DNA from: Hydrogenophaga sp. A37 | GTDB taxonomy: Bacteria > Pseudomonadota > Gammaproteobacteria > Burkholderiales > Burkholderiaceae_C | Direction of reading: 5' to 3' | Assembly: GCF_002001205.1 (NCBI RefSeq) | Contig: NZ_MUNZ01000082.1 | Coordinates: forward strand, 1-33,250 | DNA: 33,250 bases | Part shown: positions 6,505 through 15,206 of the stretch, one piece after another | How positions within the stretch are numbered: the stretch's first letter is position 1 | How the letters are laid out: the number at the start of each line of letters is the position of its first letter | Program-made: the position numbers and the translations under genes | Notes under the pieces: generated by a model | What the model was told of the DNA's origin: nothing | What the model saw: only the letters and a program-made list of their open reading frames with translations | Databases searched by the model: none

Positions 6505-8000
6505 GCACTCCCTACCTTCCCAACGGCACGGTCTACGGCAGCCTGCTGAATTTCCGGCGCGAACACGCGCTGTGGGCCCCGCGCATGAACGAGGTGCCCC
6601 ACAAGGCGCCACCGCAGGCGCCGGTGCTCTATATCAAGACCGCCAACACCTTCACGCGCTGCGGGCACGCCATCGTGCTGCCCACGGGGGTGGACGAGGT
6701 TGAAGTCAGCGCATCGCTCGGCCTGGTGGCGGGTGAGGACGGCGAGGTCGCGGGCTGTGTGCTGCTGGTCGATGTGTCCATCCCGCACACGAGTTACTAC
6801 CGGCCGCCGGTGAAGTACCGCAACGTGGACGGCTTCCTCGGCGTGGGCGACGTGGTGCGACCGGTCGCCGAGCTGGGCGGTGTGAGCGGCCTGTCCGCGC
6901 TGACGCTGGAGCTGCGGGTCGACGGCGTGATGCGACAGCGGGTGCCCTTGCAGGAGATGCTGCGCAACGCCGCCACGCTGTGGGCCGACGTCAACGCCTT
7001 CCAGTCCATGCGGCCGGGCGACGTGCTGATGGTCGGCACCGACTGCCTGGACGACGGCTCACGGCCGCGCGCACGGGCCGGCGACTCGGTGGAGGTCACA
7101 ACCGTCGGGTTGAGCCCGCTCACCAACCATTTTGTGCAGGAGGTGACCGACACCGGGCCGCCCCCAGCCGGTCGAGCCGGGGGCAGCGAGCACGCATCAG
7201 CGCCGAGCGTGGGGGGCAACCGCTTCTTGAAGCGCGCCCGCGTTGCCTGGGCCGGGGCGGTTCACGACGCCATCGAAGTCGACGGCCAGCTGGAGCTGCT
7301 CACGCCCGCGTTCAAGGGCCGCCGCGTGGCCTTCGACGAAGTGGTCTGGCTGCCGCCGCTGGCCCCGGTGCCGCGAGCGCGCACCGTGCTCGCCCTCGGC
7401 CTGAACTACGCCGACCACGCGAAAGAGCTGGCGTTCAAGGCGCCCGAAGAGCCGCTGGCCTTCGTCAAGGGCGAGGCCTCGCTGATTGGCCATCGAGCCT
7501 TCACCGTGCGGCCGGACAACGTGCAGTTCATGCACTACGAATGTGAGCTCGCGGTGGTGATCGGCCGGGTCGCGAAGCGCGTGAAAAAGGCCGACGCATT
7601 GAGCTACGTGGCCGGCTACACCGTGGCCAACGACTACGCGATCCGCGACTACCTGGAAAACTGGTACCGCCCCAACCTCAAGGTGAAAAACCGAGACACC
7701 TGCACGCCCATCGGCCCCTGGCTGGTCGATGCGGCGGACGTGGCCGACCCGATGAACCTGGCCCTGAAGACAACCGTGAACGGCAAGGTCACGCAGCAGG
7801 GCAGCACGAAAGACATGATCTTCGACGTGCCCACGCTGATCGAGTACTTCAGCAGCTTCATGACGCTCATGCCCGGCGACCTGATCCTCACCGGCACGCC
7901 CGACGGCGTGGTGGTTTGCCAGCCGGGCGACGTGATCGTCACCGAGATCGAGGGCATCGGCGCCCTCACGAACACCATCACTTCCGAAAGCCACGCATGA
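6501..8000 (+). CDS. hpaG: HpaG, bifunctional 2-hydroxyhepta-2,4-diene-1,7-dioate isomerase / 5-carboxymethyl-2-oxohex-3-ene-1,7-dioate decarboxylase
   Basis: 499 residues with two fumarylacetoacetate-hydrolase (FAH) folds. The N-terminal domain is about 1-215. The C-terminal domain (about 290-495) has metal ligands Glu347 and Glu349 in HYECELAVVIG and Asp378 in VANDYAIRDY, plus the TGTPDGV loop. The N-terminal copy lacks the E-x-E set, as known for fused HpaG, where one half is degenerate. It decarboxylates and isomerises the carboxymethyl-muconate derivative before hydration. Residues about 218-239 (Gly/Pro/Ser/Ala-rich) are encoded by a copy of the dispersed repeat, giving an unusual inter-domain linker. 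Overlaps hpaR and hpaE by ATGA. Confidence 0.92.
   Translation: MSTPYLPNGTVYGSLLNFRREHALWAPRMNEVPHKAPPQAPVLYIKTANTFTRCGHAIVLPTGVDEVEVSASLGLVAGEDGEVAGCVLLVDVSIPHTSYYRPPVKYRNVDGFLGVGDVVRPVAELGGVSGLSALTLELRVDGVMRQRVPLQEMLRNAATLWADVNAFQSMRPGDVLMVGTDCLDDGSRPRARAGDSVEVTTVGLSPLTNHFVQEVTDTGPPPAGRAGGSEHASAPSVGGNRFLKRARVAWAGAVHDAIEVDGQLELLTPAFKGRRVAFDEVVWLPPLAPVPRARTVLALGLNYADHAKELAFKAPEEPLAFVKGEASLIGHRAFTVRPDNVQFMHYECELAVVIGRVAKRVKKADALSYVAGYTVANDYAIRDYLENWYRPNLKVKNRDTCTPIGPWLVDAADVADPMNLALKTTVNGKVTQQGSTKDMIFDVPTLIEYFSSFMTLMPGDLILTGTPDGVVVCQPGDVIVTEIEGIGALTNTITSESHA
7152..7218. repeat. Dispersed GC-rich repeat, copy 2, inside hpaG
   Basis: About 67 bp beginning ACCGGGCCGCCCCCAGC and ending GAGCGTGGGGGGC. 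It shares block order with copy 1 at 4781-4857, with GGGGGCAGCGA in the middle of both. It is read in frame through hpaG (residues about 218-239) without a stop, between the two FAH domains. Confidence 0.7.
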
Positions 8001-9469
8001 CACGTATCGATCACCTCATCAACGGCAAGACGGTTGCCGGCACCGACTACTTCGAAACGATCAACCCGGCCACGCAGGGCGTGCTGGCCGAAGTGGCATC
8101 GGGCACCGAGACCGAAGTCAACGCCGCGGTGCAGGCCGCCAAGGACGCGTTCCCGGCTTGGGCAGGCCTGCCCGCGACCGAGCGTGCGAAGAAGATCCGC
8201 GCACTCGGCGAGCTGATCGCGAAGCATGTGCCCGAGATCGCCCAGACCGAGACCAGCGACACCGGCCAGGTGATCGCACAGACCGGCAAGCAGCTGATCC
8301 CGCGCGCGGCGGACAACTTCACGTACTTCGCCGAGATGTGCACGCGCGTGGACGGCCACACCTACCCCACGCCCACGCACCTGAACTACACGCTGTCCCA
8401 CCCGGTGGGCGTGTGCGCGCTGATCAGCCCGTGGAACGTGCCCTTCATGACGGCCACCTGGAAGGTCGCACCCGCGCTGGCCTTCGGCAACACCGCGGTG
8501 CTGAAGATGAGCGAGCTGTCGCCCATGACCGCCGCTCGCCTGGGCGAGCTGGCGCTGGAGGCCGGCATCCCGGCCGGCGTGCTGAACGTGGTGCACGGCT
8601 TCGGCAAGGAAGCGGGCGAGCCGCTGTGCGCGCACCCGGACGTGCGCGCGATCTCCTTCACCGGCTCCACGGCGACGGGCAACCGCATCGTGAAGACCGC
8701 GGGCCTGAAGAAGTTCAGCATGGAGCTGGGCGGCAAGAGCCCGTTTGTGGTGTTCGACGACGCGGACCTGGACCGCGCGCTCGACGCCGCACTCTTCATG
8801 ATCTTCAGCAACAACGGCGAGCGCTGCACGGCCGGCTCGCGCATCCTGGTGCAGCAGAGCATCTACGCCGACTTCGCCGCAAAGTTCGCCGAGCGCGCCA
8901 AACGCATCGTGGTGGGCGACCCGATGGACGAAAAAACCACCATCGGTCCGATGATCAGCCAGGGCCATCTGGCCAAGGTGCGCAGCTACATCGAACTGGG
9001 GCCGAAAGAGGGCGCGACGCTGTTGTGTGGCGGCCTCGACCGCCCGAGCTATGCGGCCGAACTGCCCGCGCATGTGCGGGCCGGCAACTACGTGTGGCCG
9101 ACGGTGTTTGCCGACGTGGACAACCGCATGCGCATCGCGCAGGAGGAGATCTTCGGCCCGGTGGCCTGCCTGATTCCGTTCCGCGACGAGGCGCACGCCA
9201 TTGAGCTGGCGAACGACATCGCCTATGGACTCTCCAGCTATGTCTGGACCGAGAACCTGGGCAAGGCGCACCGCGTGGCGGCTGCCGTGGAGGCGGGCAT
9301 GTGTTTTGTGAACTCGCAGAACGTGCGCGACCTGCGCCAGCCGTTTGGTGGCACCAAGGCATCGGGGACCGGGCGCGAAGGCGGCACCTGGAGTTACGAG
9401 GTGTTCCTGGAGCCCAAGAATGTTGCGGTGTCTCTTGGGTCGCACCAAATTCCTCATTGGGGAATTTGA
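7997..9469 (+). CDS. hpaE: 5-carboxymethyl-2-hydroxymuconate semialdehyde dehydrogenase
   Basis: 490 residues, aldehyde dehydrogenase superfamily. It oxidises the ring-cleavage product (CHMS) to the dicarboxylic acid with NAD. Seen: an ISPWNVPFMTATWK cofactor-binding region, FTGST (Rossmann loop), general-base Glu243 in MELGGKSP, catalytic Cys277 in NNGERCTAGSR, and EEIFGPV near residue 390. The start at 7997 overlaps the hpaG stop (ATGA). The gene ends in a short AAATTCC/GGAATTT dyad (9447-9467) without a T-run. It is separated from hpaD by 342 bp holding a large inverted repeat. Confidence 0.95.
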   Translation: MTRIDHLINGKTVAGTDYFETINPATQGVLAEVASGTETEVNAAVQAAKDAFPAWAGLPATERAKKIRALGELIAKHVPEIAQTETSDTGQVIAQTGKQLIPRAADNFTYFAEMCTRVDGHTYPTPTHLNYTLSHPVGVCALISPWNVPFMTATWKVAPALAFGNTAVLKMSELSPMTAARLGELALEAGIPAGVLNVVHGFGKEAGEPLCAHPDVRAISFTGSTATGNRIVKTAGLKKFSMELGGKSPFVVFDDADLDRALDAALFMIFSNNGERCTAGSRILVQQSIYADFAAKFAERAKRIVVGDPMDEKTTIGPMISQGHLAKVRSYIELGPKEGATLLCGGLDRPSYAAELPAHVRAGNYVWPTVFADVDNRMRIAQEEIFGPVACLIPFRDEAHAIELANDIAYGLSSYVWTENLGKAHRVAAAVEAGMCFVNSQNVRDLRQPFGGTKASGTGREGGTWSYEVFLEPKNVAVSLGSHQIPHWGI

Positions 9470-9528
9470 ATTGCGCGCCGGCATTTCGCTCGACGGATTT
9501 CCCGGAATGGAGAGCGCGGGGTACCCGA

Positions 9529-9729
9529 CTCCGCGAATGTCCCCCGGAATGGGCTTCGCCCCTTCCTCCTCCTCTATTTCGCTGCGTCGTGCACCCCACG
9601 CTCCCCATTCAGAGGCCGTGTTGGCGCTCAACGTTTGCGCGTCGATGCGCAGCAAGAAGGTGGTGATGGGTGTCTGCCGCAGCGAAATAAAGGAGGAGGG
9701 CCGGAACGGCCCGGGGGACATTCGCGGAG
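9529..9729. mobile_element. MITE-like element with long terminal inverted repeats between hpaE and hpaD
   Basis: The hpaE-hpaD gap (9470-9811) has no credible gene. It holds a 201-bp inverted repeat. The outermost 19 bases CTCCGCGAATGTCCCCCGG (9529-9547) are perfectly complementary to 9711-9729. Further in, CCTCCTCCTCTATTTCGC (9563-9580) matches the complement of GCGAAATAAAGGAGGAGG (9682-9699) with one mismatch. Complementarity continues to GCACCC (9591-9596) against GGGTGT (9668-9673). The centre (about 9600-9665) is unpaired. This is the structure of a non-autonomous transposable element or a large RNA hairpin. No target-site duplication is evident. Confidence 0.65.
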
Positions 9730-9811
9730 GCAGGCACACGTCGCCGCCTTCCACCACACATGCCAGCCCAGAAACCACCGCAAGTCAACCCATCAGCAGG
9801 AGACAAGACCC

Positions 9812-10738
9812 ATGGGCAAAGTAGCACTCGTCGGCAAGATCACCCACGTCCCCTCCATGTACCTCAGCGAGCTCGACGGCCCGCGCAAAGGCACACGGCA
9901 GGACGCCATCGACGGACACATCGAAATTGCACGCCGTTGCAAAGAACTGGGTGTGGACACCATCGTCGTCTTCGACACCCACTGGCTCGTCAACGCCAGC
10001 TACCACCTCAACTGCGCGCCGCACTTTGAGGGCACCTACACCAGCAACGAGCTGCCGCATTTCATCAGCAATTTGCCGTTCTCCATCCCCGGCAACCCCG
10101 AACTCGGGCAACTGCTGGCCAAGGTGGCCAACGAGCACGGCGTCGAAACCCTGGCCCACCACGCCACCACGCTCGGCCCCGAATACGGCACCCTCGTGCC
10201 CATGCGCTACATGAACCAGGACCAGCACTTCAAGGCCATCTCGGTCTCGGCGCTGTGCACGGTGCACTACCTCAACGACAGCGCACGCCTGGGCTGGGCC
10301 ATGCGCAAGGCGGTGGAAGACCACTACGACGGCACCGTCGCCTTCCTCGCCAGCGGTTCACTCAGCCACCGCTTCGCGCAGAACGGCCTCGCGCCCGAAT
10401 TCGCCTTCAAGGTCTGGAGCCCCTTCCTCGAAACCCTGGACCACCGGGTGGTGCAGATGTGGGAAAACGGCGAGTGGGCCGACTTCTGCGGCATGCTGCC
10501 CGAGTACGCAGCCAAGGGCCATGGCGAAGGCTTCATGCACGACACCGCCATGATGATGGGCGTCTTGGGCTGGAGCGAATACGCCGGCAAGGCCGAAGTC
10601 ATCACGCCGTACTTCGGCGCCAGTGGCACCGGCCAGATCAACGCGGTGTTTCCCGTCACCCCCGTCACGGGCAAGGCCATTCCCAAGGCGCAGGCTTCCG
10701 CAGCCGATGGCTTCAGCCTCGTGAGCAGCAGGCTTTGA
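9812..10738 (+). CDS. hpaD: 3,4-dihydroxyphenylacetate 2,3-dioxygenase (class III extradiol, LigB type)
   Basis: 308 residues. It cleaves the homoprotocatechuate ring next to the hydroxyls using a non-heme Fe(II). The N-terminus KITHVPSMYLSEL closely follows enterobacterial HpaD. His12 and His57 (FDTHW) are the likely iron ligands, LVPMRYMN and ASGSLSHRF are family motifs, and SSGTGQ-like SGTGQINAVFP closes the protein. AGGAGA lies about 9 bases before ATG 9812. It is the first gene after the inverted-repeat element and begins the second half of the operon. hpaF follows after 14 bp. Confidence 0.95.
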   Translation: MGKVALVGKITHVPSMYLSELDGPRKGTRQDAIDGHIEIARRCKELGVDTIVVFDTHWLVNASYHLNCAPHFEGTYTSNELPHFISNLPFSIPGNPELGQLLAKVANEHGVETLAHHATTLGPEYGTLVPMRYMNQDQHFKAISVSALCTVHYLNDSARLGWAMRKAVEDHYDGTVAFLASGSLSHRFAQNGLAPEFAFKVWSPFLETLDHRVVQMWENGEWADFCGMLPEYAAKGHGEGFMHDTAMMMGVLGWSEYAGKAEVITPYFGASGTGQINAVFPVTPVTGKAIPKAQASAADGFSLVSSRL

Positions 10739-10752
10739 ACGCAAGGTTTCAC

Positions 10753-11205
10753 ATGCCCCACCTCGTCATCCTCTACACCCCCAACCTCGACAAATCGGCG
10801 GCCGAGGGCGGCGTCGACATGACCGGCCTGTGCCGCGCCCTGTGCGACACCATGCTCGCGGTGCGCGATGAGCAGGACAAGCAGGTCTTCCCCACCGGTG
10901 GCACGCGCGTGCTGGCCTACCCCGCCGCGCACAGCGCTGTGTCCGACGGCGGTGCGGCCGGCATCGCGGCCGGGCTGGGTGGTGACTACGCCTTCGTCTA
11001 CATGAACGTGCGCATGGCCCAGGGCCGCAGCACTGTCGTGCACCAGCGCGTGGGCGACGCACTCAGCGCCTGCGTGAAAGAACGCTTCGCCGAGCAACTG
11101 GCGAAACGCCCCATCGGCATCACCGTGCAGGTGGACGAAGGCCACGAGGTCTTCGACGCCAAGAACAGTTCGTTGCACCCGCTCTTTGCTCCCAAGAAAG
11201 CCTGA
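10753..11205 (+). CDS. hpaF: 5-carboxymethyl-2-hydroxymuconate delta-isomerase
   Basis: 150 residues, tautomerase-related. Pro2 becomes the N-terminal catalytic proline after Met removal (MPHLVILY). DYAFVYMNVRMAQGRS is the family's central motif, and the C-terminus (NSSLHPLF) matches the usual NNVHALF-like end. It isomerises 5-carboxymethyl-2-hydroxymuconate in the homoprotocatechuate path. About 20 residues longer than the common enterobacterial form, chiefly in the region about 10-60. It lies 14 bp after hpaD and 7 bp before hpaH. Confidence 0.88.
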   Translation: MPHLVILYTPNLDKSAAEGGVDMTGLCRALCDTMLAVRDEQDKQVFPTGGTRVLAYPAAHSAVSDGGAAGIAAGLGGDYAFVYMNVRMAQGRSTVVHQRVGDALSACVKERFAEQLAKRPIGITVQVDEGHEVFDAKNSSLHPLFAPKKA

Positions 11206-11212
11206 CCTCACC

Positions 11213-12040
11213 ATGTTCAGCTCCGAACTCATCGCCGAACTCGCCACCGAGCTGCAGCAGTCCCAGCAGACCCGCGCCCAGGTCGAGCATTTCTCCAAAC
11301 GCCACCCCGGCATGACCGTCGAAGACGGCTACCGCATCGGTCGCGCCTGGGTCGAGCTGCAGAAGGCCGACGGCCGAACAGTGATCGGCCACAAGATCGG
11401 CCTCACCAGCCGCGCCATGCAAATCAGCAGCCAGATCGACGAGCCGGATTACGGCACGTTGCTGGACGACATGCTCTACACGGCGAAGGCCGGTGAGGTG
11501 CTGGAGATTCCGGTGACGAACTTCATCGCGCCGCGCGTCGAAGTGGAACTCGCCTTCGTGCTCAAGACACCACTCACCGGGCCGGACGTGACGGTGGACG
11601 ACGTGCTCAACGCGACCGACTACATCACCCCCGCCATTGAGATCATCGATGCGCGCATCGAACAGTTCGACCGTCACACCAAGGTCATGCGCAAGGTCTA
11701 CGACACCATCAGCGACAACGCGGCCAACGCCGGCATCGTGATCGGCAGCGTTGACACGGCCCTCCGCGCCGACCCGCGCGCCACCAACCGCCCCTGGTGC
11801 GGCGCCATCCTGCGGCAGAACGGCGCGGTGGAAGAAACCGGCCTGGCCGCCGGCGTGCAGGGCGACCCGGCCATCGGCGTCGCCTGGCTGGCCAACAAAC
11901 TGGCGCCCTGGGGCGAATCGCTGCAGGCCGGCGAGATCGTGCTGGCCGGCAGCTTCACGCGGCCCGTGGCTGCCAGGGCGGGCGACCTGTTCGAGGCGGA
12001 CTACGGTCCACTCGGTTGCCTGCGTTTCAAATTCGTTTGA
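11213..12040 (+). CDS. hpaH: 2-oxo-hept-4-ene-1,7-dioate hydratase
   Basis: 275 residues, FAH-like fold of the MhpD/HpaH family. It adds water to 2-oxohept-enedioate before aldol cleavage. Mg2+ ligands expected for the family are visible: Glu110 and Glu112 in PRVEVELAFVL and Glu143 in TPAIEIIDAR. GHKIGLTSRAMQ (59-70) is the conserved N-terminal motif, and the protein ends with the strand GPLGCLRFKF. An upstream in-frame ATG (11186) lies within hpaF, while ATG 11213 fits homologous starts. Middle gene of the enzyme operon, followed after 25 bp by the aldolase-like gene with an AGGAGA site. Confidence 0.93.
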   Translation: MFSSELIAELATELQQSQQTRAQVEHFSKRHPGMTVEDGYRIGRAWVELQKADGRTVIGHKIGLTSRAMQISSQIDEPDYGTLLDDMLYTAKAGEVLEIPVTNFIAPRVEVELAFVLKTPLTGPDVTVDDVLNATDYITPAIEIIDARIEQFDRHTKVMRKVYDTISDNAANAGIVIGSVDTALRADPRATNRPWCGAILRQNGAVEETGLAAGVQGDPAIGVAWLANKLAPWGESLQAGEIVLAGSFTRPVAARAGDLFEADYGPLGCLRFKFV

Positions 12041-12065
12041 TCAGAAATATCCGAGGAGATCCCAT

Positions 12066-12827
12066 ATGTCCGAAGCCTTCCTGCGTCCCGCCCGTTTCAG
12101 CGAAGCCGAGTGGGCCGCGCGCGTGCAGCTCGCCGCGTGTTACCGCATCTTTGCGCACCTCGGCTGGGCCGAGCTGATCTACAACCACATCTCGCTGCGC
12201 GTCCCCGGGCCGGACGACCACTTCCTCATCAACCCCTTCGGCCTGCACTACACCGAGGTCACGGCGTCCAACCTGGTGAAGGTCGACATCGACGGCAACA
12301 CCATCGGCCACAGCGACTGGCCGATCAACCCGGCCGGCTTCACCTTTCACGGCGCGATCCACGCCACGCTGCCCGACGCGCACTGCGTGGTGCACGTGCA
12401 CACCACGCCGACCATGGCGGTGTGTTGCCTGAAAGACGGCCTGTCGTTCACCAACTTCTACGCCGCACAGCTTTACGGGCAGGTGGCGTACCACGAGTTT
12501 GAGGGCATCACCGTGCACCGCGACGAGGGCACCCGCATCCTCGCGTCATCGGGCGGAAAGCCGGTGCTGCTGCTGCGCAACCACGGCCCGGTGGTCATCG
12601 GCCGTTCGCTGGCCCAGGCGTTCAATTTGATGTGGCTGGTGCAGCGCGCGTGTGAAATCCAGGTGGCCTCGCAGGCGCTGGGTGAACTGCAGCCGATCAC
12701 AGAAGCCGCGCTGCAGGCTTGCGTGCGCGACTCGCTGAACTTCAACCCCAAATTCGGCGCCGGCGAAGATTCCTTTGCCGCCATGCAGCGCCTGATCGAC
12801 CGCATCGACCCGGGGTACCGCGCATGA
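12066..12827 (+). CDS. Class II aldolase/adducin-like protein
   Basis: 253 residues. The zinc-site histidines of class II aldolases are present: His110 and His112 in VVHVHT, and His173 in RNHGPV. His95 and His99 lie in FHGAIH. The Glu that acts as acid/base in fuculose-phosphate aldolase (E-W-R-F-H) aligns with Gly91 here (G-F-T-F-H), so normal aldolase chemistry is doubtful. GAGGAGA precedes the ATG. It overlaps the next gene by ATGA (12824-12827). It is placed inside the homoprotocatechuate operon where the standard pathway needs no such enzyme. A decarboxylase or isomerase on a side product is possible. Confidence 0.85.
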   Translation: MSEAFLRPARFSEAEWAARVQLAACYRIFAHLGWAELIYNHISLRVPGPDDHFLINPFGLHYTEVTASNLVKVDIDGNTIGHSDWPINPAGFTFHGAIHATLPDAHCVVHVHTTPTMAVCCLKDGLSFTNFYAAQLYGQVAYHEFEGITVHRDEGTRILASSGGKPVLLLRNHGPVVIGRSLAQAFNLMWLVQRACEIQVASQALGELQPITEAALQACVRDSLNFNPKFGAGEDSFAAMQRLIDRIDPGYRA

Positions 12828-13855
12828 ACACAACGCCTTCCATATCCAAAGTCGCCGTCGTCGGCGTCGGCGCCATTGGCGGCCTGTTCGCGGGCTGGCT
12901 TGGTTCTCGACTGCCGGCCGGTCATATCCGGCTGTCGGCCGTGGCGCGCGGCGAGACCCTGCGCGCGCTGCGCGAGCATGGTCTGGTCTGGGTCGATACC
13001 GAGGGCGCGGAACACTCCGTGGCAGTGAATGCCAGCGACGACCCGGCGAGCCTGGGCGTGCAGGATCTGGTGATCGTCTCGGTCAAGGGTCCGGCCATGC
13101 CGCAGGTGGCACCGGCGGTGCGTGCGCTGATGGGGCCACACACCGTGGTGCTGGTGGCCATGAACGGCGTGCCCTGGTGGTTCTTCGACGGGCTTCCGGG
13201 TGATGCAGCAGGGCTGCGGTTGAATGCCGTGGACCCGGGCGGCGCGACGGCCGCTGCGATCCCCACGTCGCAGGTCATCGGCTGCGTGGTCCACGCCAGC
13301 GCCGCCGCGCCCACGCACGGGCGCATCGAACGCATTAAGAACAACCAGCTCATCATCGGCGAGCCAGCCGGCGGCGTGACCCCGCGCGTGCAGGCGCTGG
13401 GCGAGCTGCTCACGCAGGCAGGCTTCGGCGTCACCGTGTCCGAGCGCATCCAGCGCGATATCTGGTTCAAGCTCTGGGGCAACATGACCATGAACCCGGT
13501 GTCTGCCATCACCGGCGCACCGTGTGACCGCATCCTCGACGACGAACTGGTGCGTGGCTTCTGCAGCGCGGTCATGCTGGAAGCGCAGGCCATCGGTGCG
13601 CGCATCGGCATCCCCATCGACCAACAGCCCGAAGACCGCCACGCCGTCACGCGCAAGCTCGGCTCGTTCAAGACCTCGATGCTGCAGGACGTGGAGGCCG
13701 GGCGCCCGATCGAGCTCGATGCGCTGGTCGGCGCGGTGTGCGAGATCGGCCAGCACCTGGGCGAACCCACGCCCAGCATGGACGCATTGATGGGCCTGAC
13801 CCGCTTGATGGGTCAGGTGCGTGGTCTCTACCCCGAACCCAAGGACACCCCATGA
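12824..13855 (+). CDS. Ketopantoate reductase (PanE/ApbA)-family oxidoreductase
   Basis: 343 residues. The N-terminal Rossmann fold starts [15 protein letters not shown] (about 11-25), specific for NAD(P). The C-terminal helical domain contains [19 protein letters not shown], with the lysine and Asn typical of the 2-dehydropantoate 2-reductase active site. True PanE makes pantoate, but this copy is embedded in a catabolic operon with ATGA overlaps at both ends (with the aldolase-like gene and hpaI). It probably reduces a 2-oxo acid or oxidises a hydroxy acid related to the pathway. That role is inferred from position alone. Confidence 0.85.
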   Translation: MNTTPSISKVAVVGVGAIGGLFAGWLGSRLPAGHIRLSAVARGETLRALREHGLVWVDTEGAEHSVAVNASDDPASLGVQDLVIVSVKGPAMPQVAPAVRALMGPHTVVLVAMNGVPWWFFDGLPGDAAGLRLNAVDPGGATAAAIPTSQVIGCVVHASAAAPTHGRIERIKNNQLIIGEPAGGVTPRVQALGELLTQAGFGVTVSERIQRDIWFKLWGNMTMNPVSAITGAPCDRILDDELVRGFCSAVMLEAQAIGARIGIPIDQQPEDRHAVTRKLGSFKTSMLQDVEAGRPIELDALVGAVCEIGQHLGEPTPSMDALMGLTRLMGQVRGLYPEPKDTP

Positions 13856-14664
13856 AGATCCCCCAGAACACCTTCCGCGATGCCCTCAAAGCCGGCCAAC
13901 CCCAGATCGGCTGCTGGGTCGGCTTCGCCTCGCCCAACGTGGCCGAGGCCCTGGCCGGCTGCGGTTTTGACTGGCTGCTGCTCGACGGCGAACACGCGCC
14001 CAACGACCCGTGCACCGTGCTCGACCAGTTGCGCGCCGTCGCGCCCTACGCTGCAACGCACCCGGTGGTGCGGGCCGTCGAAGCCAACGTGGCCCTGGTC
14101 AAGCAGTACCTCGATGTGGGCGCGCAGACGCTGCTGATCCCGATGGTCGACACGGCCGAGCAGGCGGCGTTGATGGTCAAGGCCATGCGCTATGCACCCG
14201 ATGGCATCCGCGGCATGGGTGCGGCGCTGGCGCGCGCCTCGCGCTGGAACCAGGTCGACGACTACCTCAACCAGGCCAACGGCCAGATGTGCCTGCTGGT
14301 GCAGGCCGAAACGGTGGAAGCGGTGAAAAACCTGAAGGCCATCGCCGAAACCGATGGCGTGGACGGCGTGTTCTTCGGCCCGGCCGATCTGTCTGCCAGC
14401 ATGGGCTACCGGGGGCAGCCAGGCCACCCCGATGTGCAGAAGGTCATCCTCGACGGCATCGCCACCGTGCGCGCTGCCGGCAAGGCCGCCGGCATTCTCG
14501 CCACCGACCCGGAGCTGGCGCAGCAGTACCTGGAAGCCGGTGCGCTGTTCGTGGCGGTGGGGGTGGACACCACGCTGCTGGTGAAGGCGGCTAGCGGGTT
14601 GGTGCAGCGTTTCGCAGGAGGCGCTGCATCTGCTGCTTCGCGGTCGTCGTCCGGGGGCTACTGA
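13852..14664 (+). CDS. hpaI: 4-hydroxy-2-oxoheptanedioate aldolase
   Basis: 270 residues, HpcH/HpaI class II (metal-dependent) pyruvate aldolase. It splits 4-hydroxy-2-oxoheptanedioate into pyruvate and succinate semialdehyde. Seen: His48 in DGEHAP, Arg74, metal ligands Glu153 (QAETVEAV) and Asp179 (FFGPADLS), ALARASRW (126-133) and the C-terminal VGVDTTLL. It ends in a Ser/Ala/Gly tail ending GGY. It overlaps the preceding reductase by ATGA and is the last gene of the operon. No clear intrinsic terminator is seen in the 16 bp before the convergent VOC gene. A short fragment resembling codons 160-180 recurs at 16983. Confidence 0.95.
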   Translation: MKIPQNTFRDALKAGQPQIGCWVGFASPNVAEALAGCGFDWLLLDGEHAPNDPCTVLDQLRAVAPYAATHPVVRAVEANVALVKQYLDVGAQTLLIPMVDTAEQAALMVKAMRYAPDGIRGMGAALARASRWNQVDDYLNQANGQMCLLVQAETVEAVKNLKAIAETDGVDGVFFGPADLSASMGYRGQPGHPDVQKVILDGIATVRAAGKAAGILATDPELAQQYLEAGALFVAVGVDTTLLVKAASGLVQRFAGGAASAASRSSSGGY

Positions 14665-14680
14665 GCGTTCCCGGCTCGGC

Positions 14681-15094
14681 TCATTCGGGCTGGTGGCAGA
14701 CGGCTTCGATGTTGTTGCCCTCGGGGTCGATCACGAAGGCACCGTAGTAATTGGGGTGGTAGTCCGGGCGCAGGCCGGGAGCGCCGTTGTCCTTGCCGCC
14801 GGCGGCCATCGCCGCCTTGTAGAAGGCATCCACCTGCGCACGGCTTTCAGCGCGCCACGCCAGATGGCAACCCGACGTGGCAGCGGGCCCGCCATACGGC
14901 GAAGGCCCGTCGATGAACCAGACGTCGGCCTTCTTGCCGTCGGGCTCGGCGGCGTCCGGATAGGCCAGGCCGAGCATGTTGGAGCCGTAGTTCCCTTCAA
15001 AGCAGATGCTGTAACCCAGCGGTGCCAGGGCGGCGCTGTAGAAGGCCTTGGCTTGGGCGATGTTGGTGACGCGAAAAGTCATGTGGTCGAGCAT
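14681..15094 (-). CDS. VOC (glyoxalase/bleomycin-resistance) family protein
   Basis: 137 residues with the beta-alpha-beta-beta-beta module pattern. MLDHMTFRVTNIAQAKAFY opens the fold (His4 a likely metal ligand), HLAWRAESRAQVDAFY starts the second module, and YYGAFVIDPEGNNIEAV (about 117-133) is the closing motif, with Glu131 as ligand. GAGGGA lies upstream of ATG 15094. It is divergent from the TetR-type regulator, and the shared 192-bp gap carries two operator-like palindromes, so this gene is the likely target of that regulator. The substrate is unknown. Confidence 0.88.
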   Translation of the reverse strand: MLDHMTFRVTNIAQAKAFYSAALAPLGYSICFEGNYGSNMLGLAYPDAAEPDGKKADVWFIDGPSPYGGPAATSGCHLAWRAESRAQVDAFYKAAMAAGGKDNGAPGLRPDYHPNYYGAFVIDPEGNNIEAVCHQPE

Positions 15095-15206
15095 GTGGGG
15101 TCCCTCAGGTGGTGCGGAGTGCGCGTTGAAAATGACAACTGTATGGATGTACAGCTAACGCGTCAAGAGGTCGGCCGATGTGATGAGACGCGCGCTGTCG
15201 CCGCCA

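Noticed and set aside
9447..9467. AAATTCC/GGAATTT dyad at the end of hpaE as a terminator
   Set aside because: Weak AT-rich stem, no T-run, and it lies inside the last codons of hpaE.
7649..9778. 709-codon open frame on the minus strand opposite hpaG, hpaE and the spacer
   Set aside because: Composition typical of an antisense shadow, no motif, and it runs through the inverted-repeat element.
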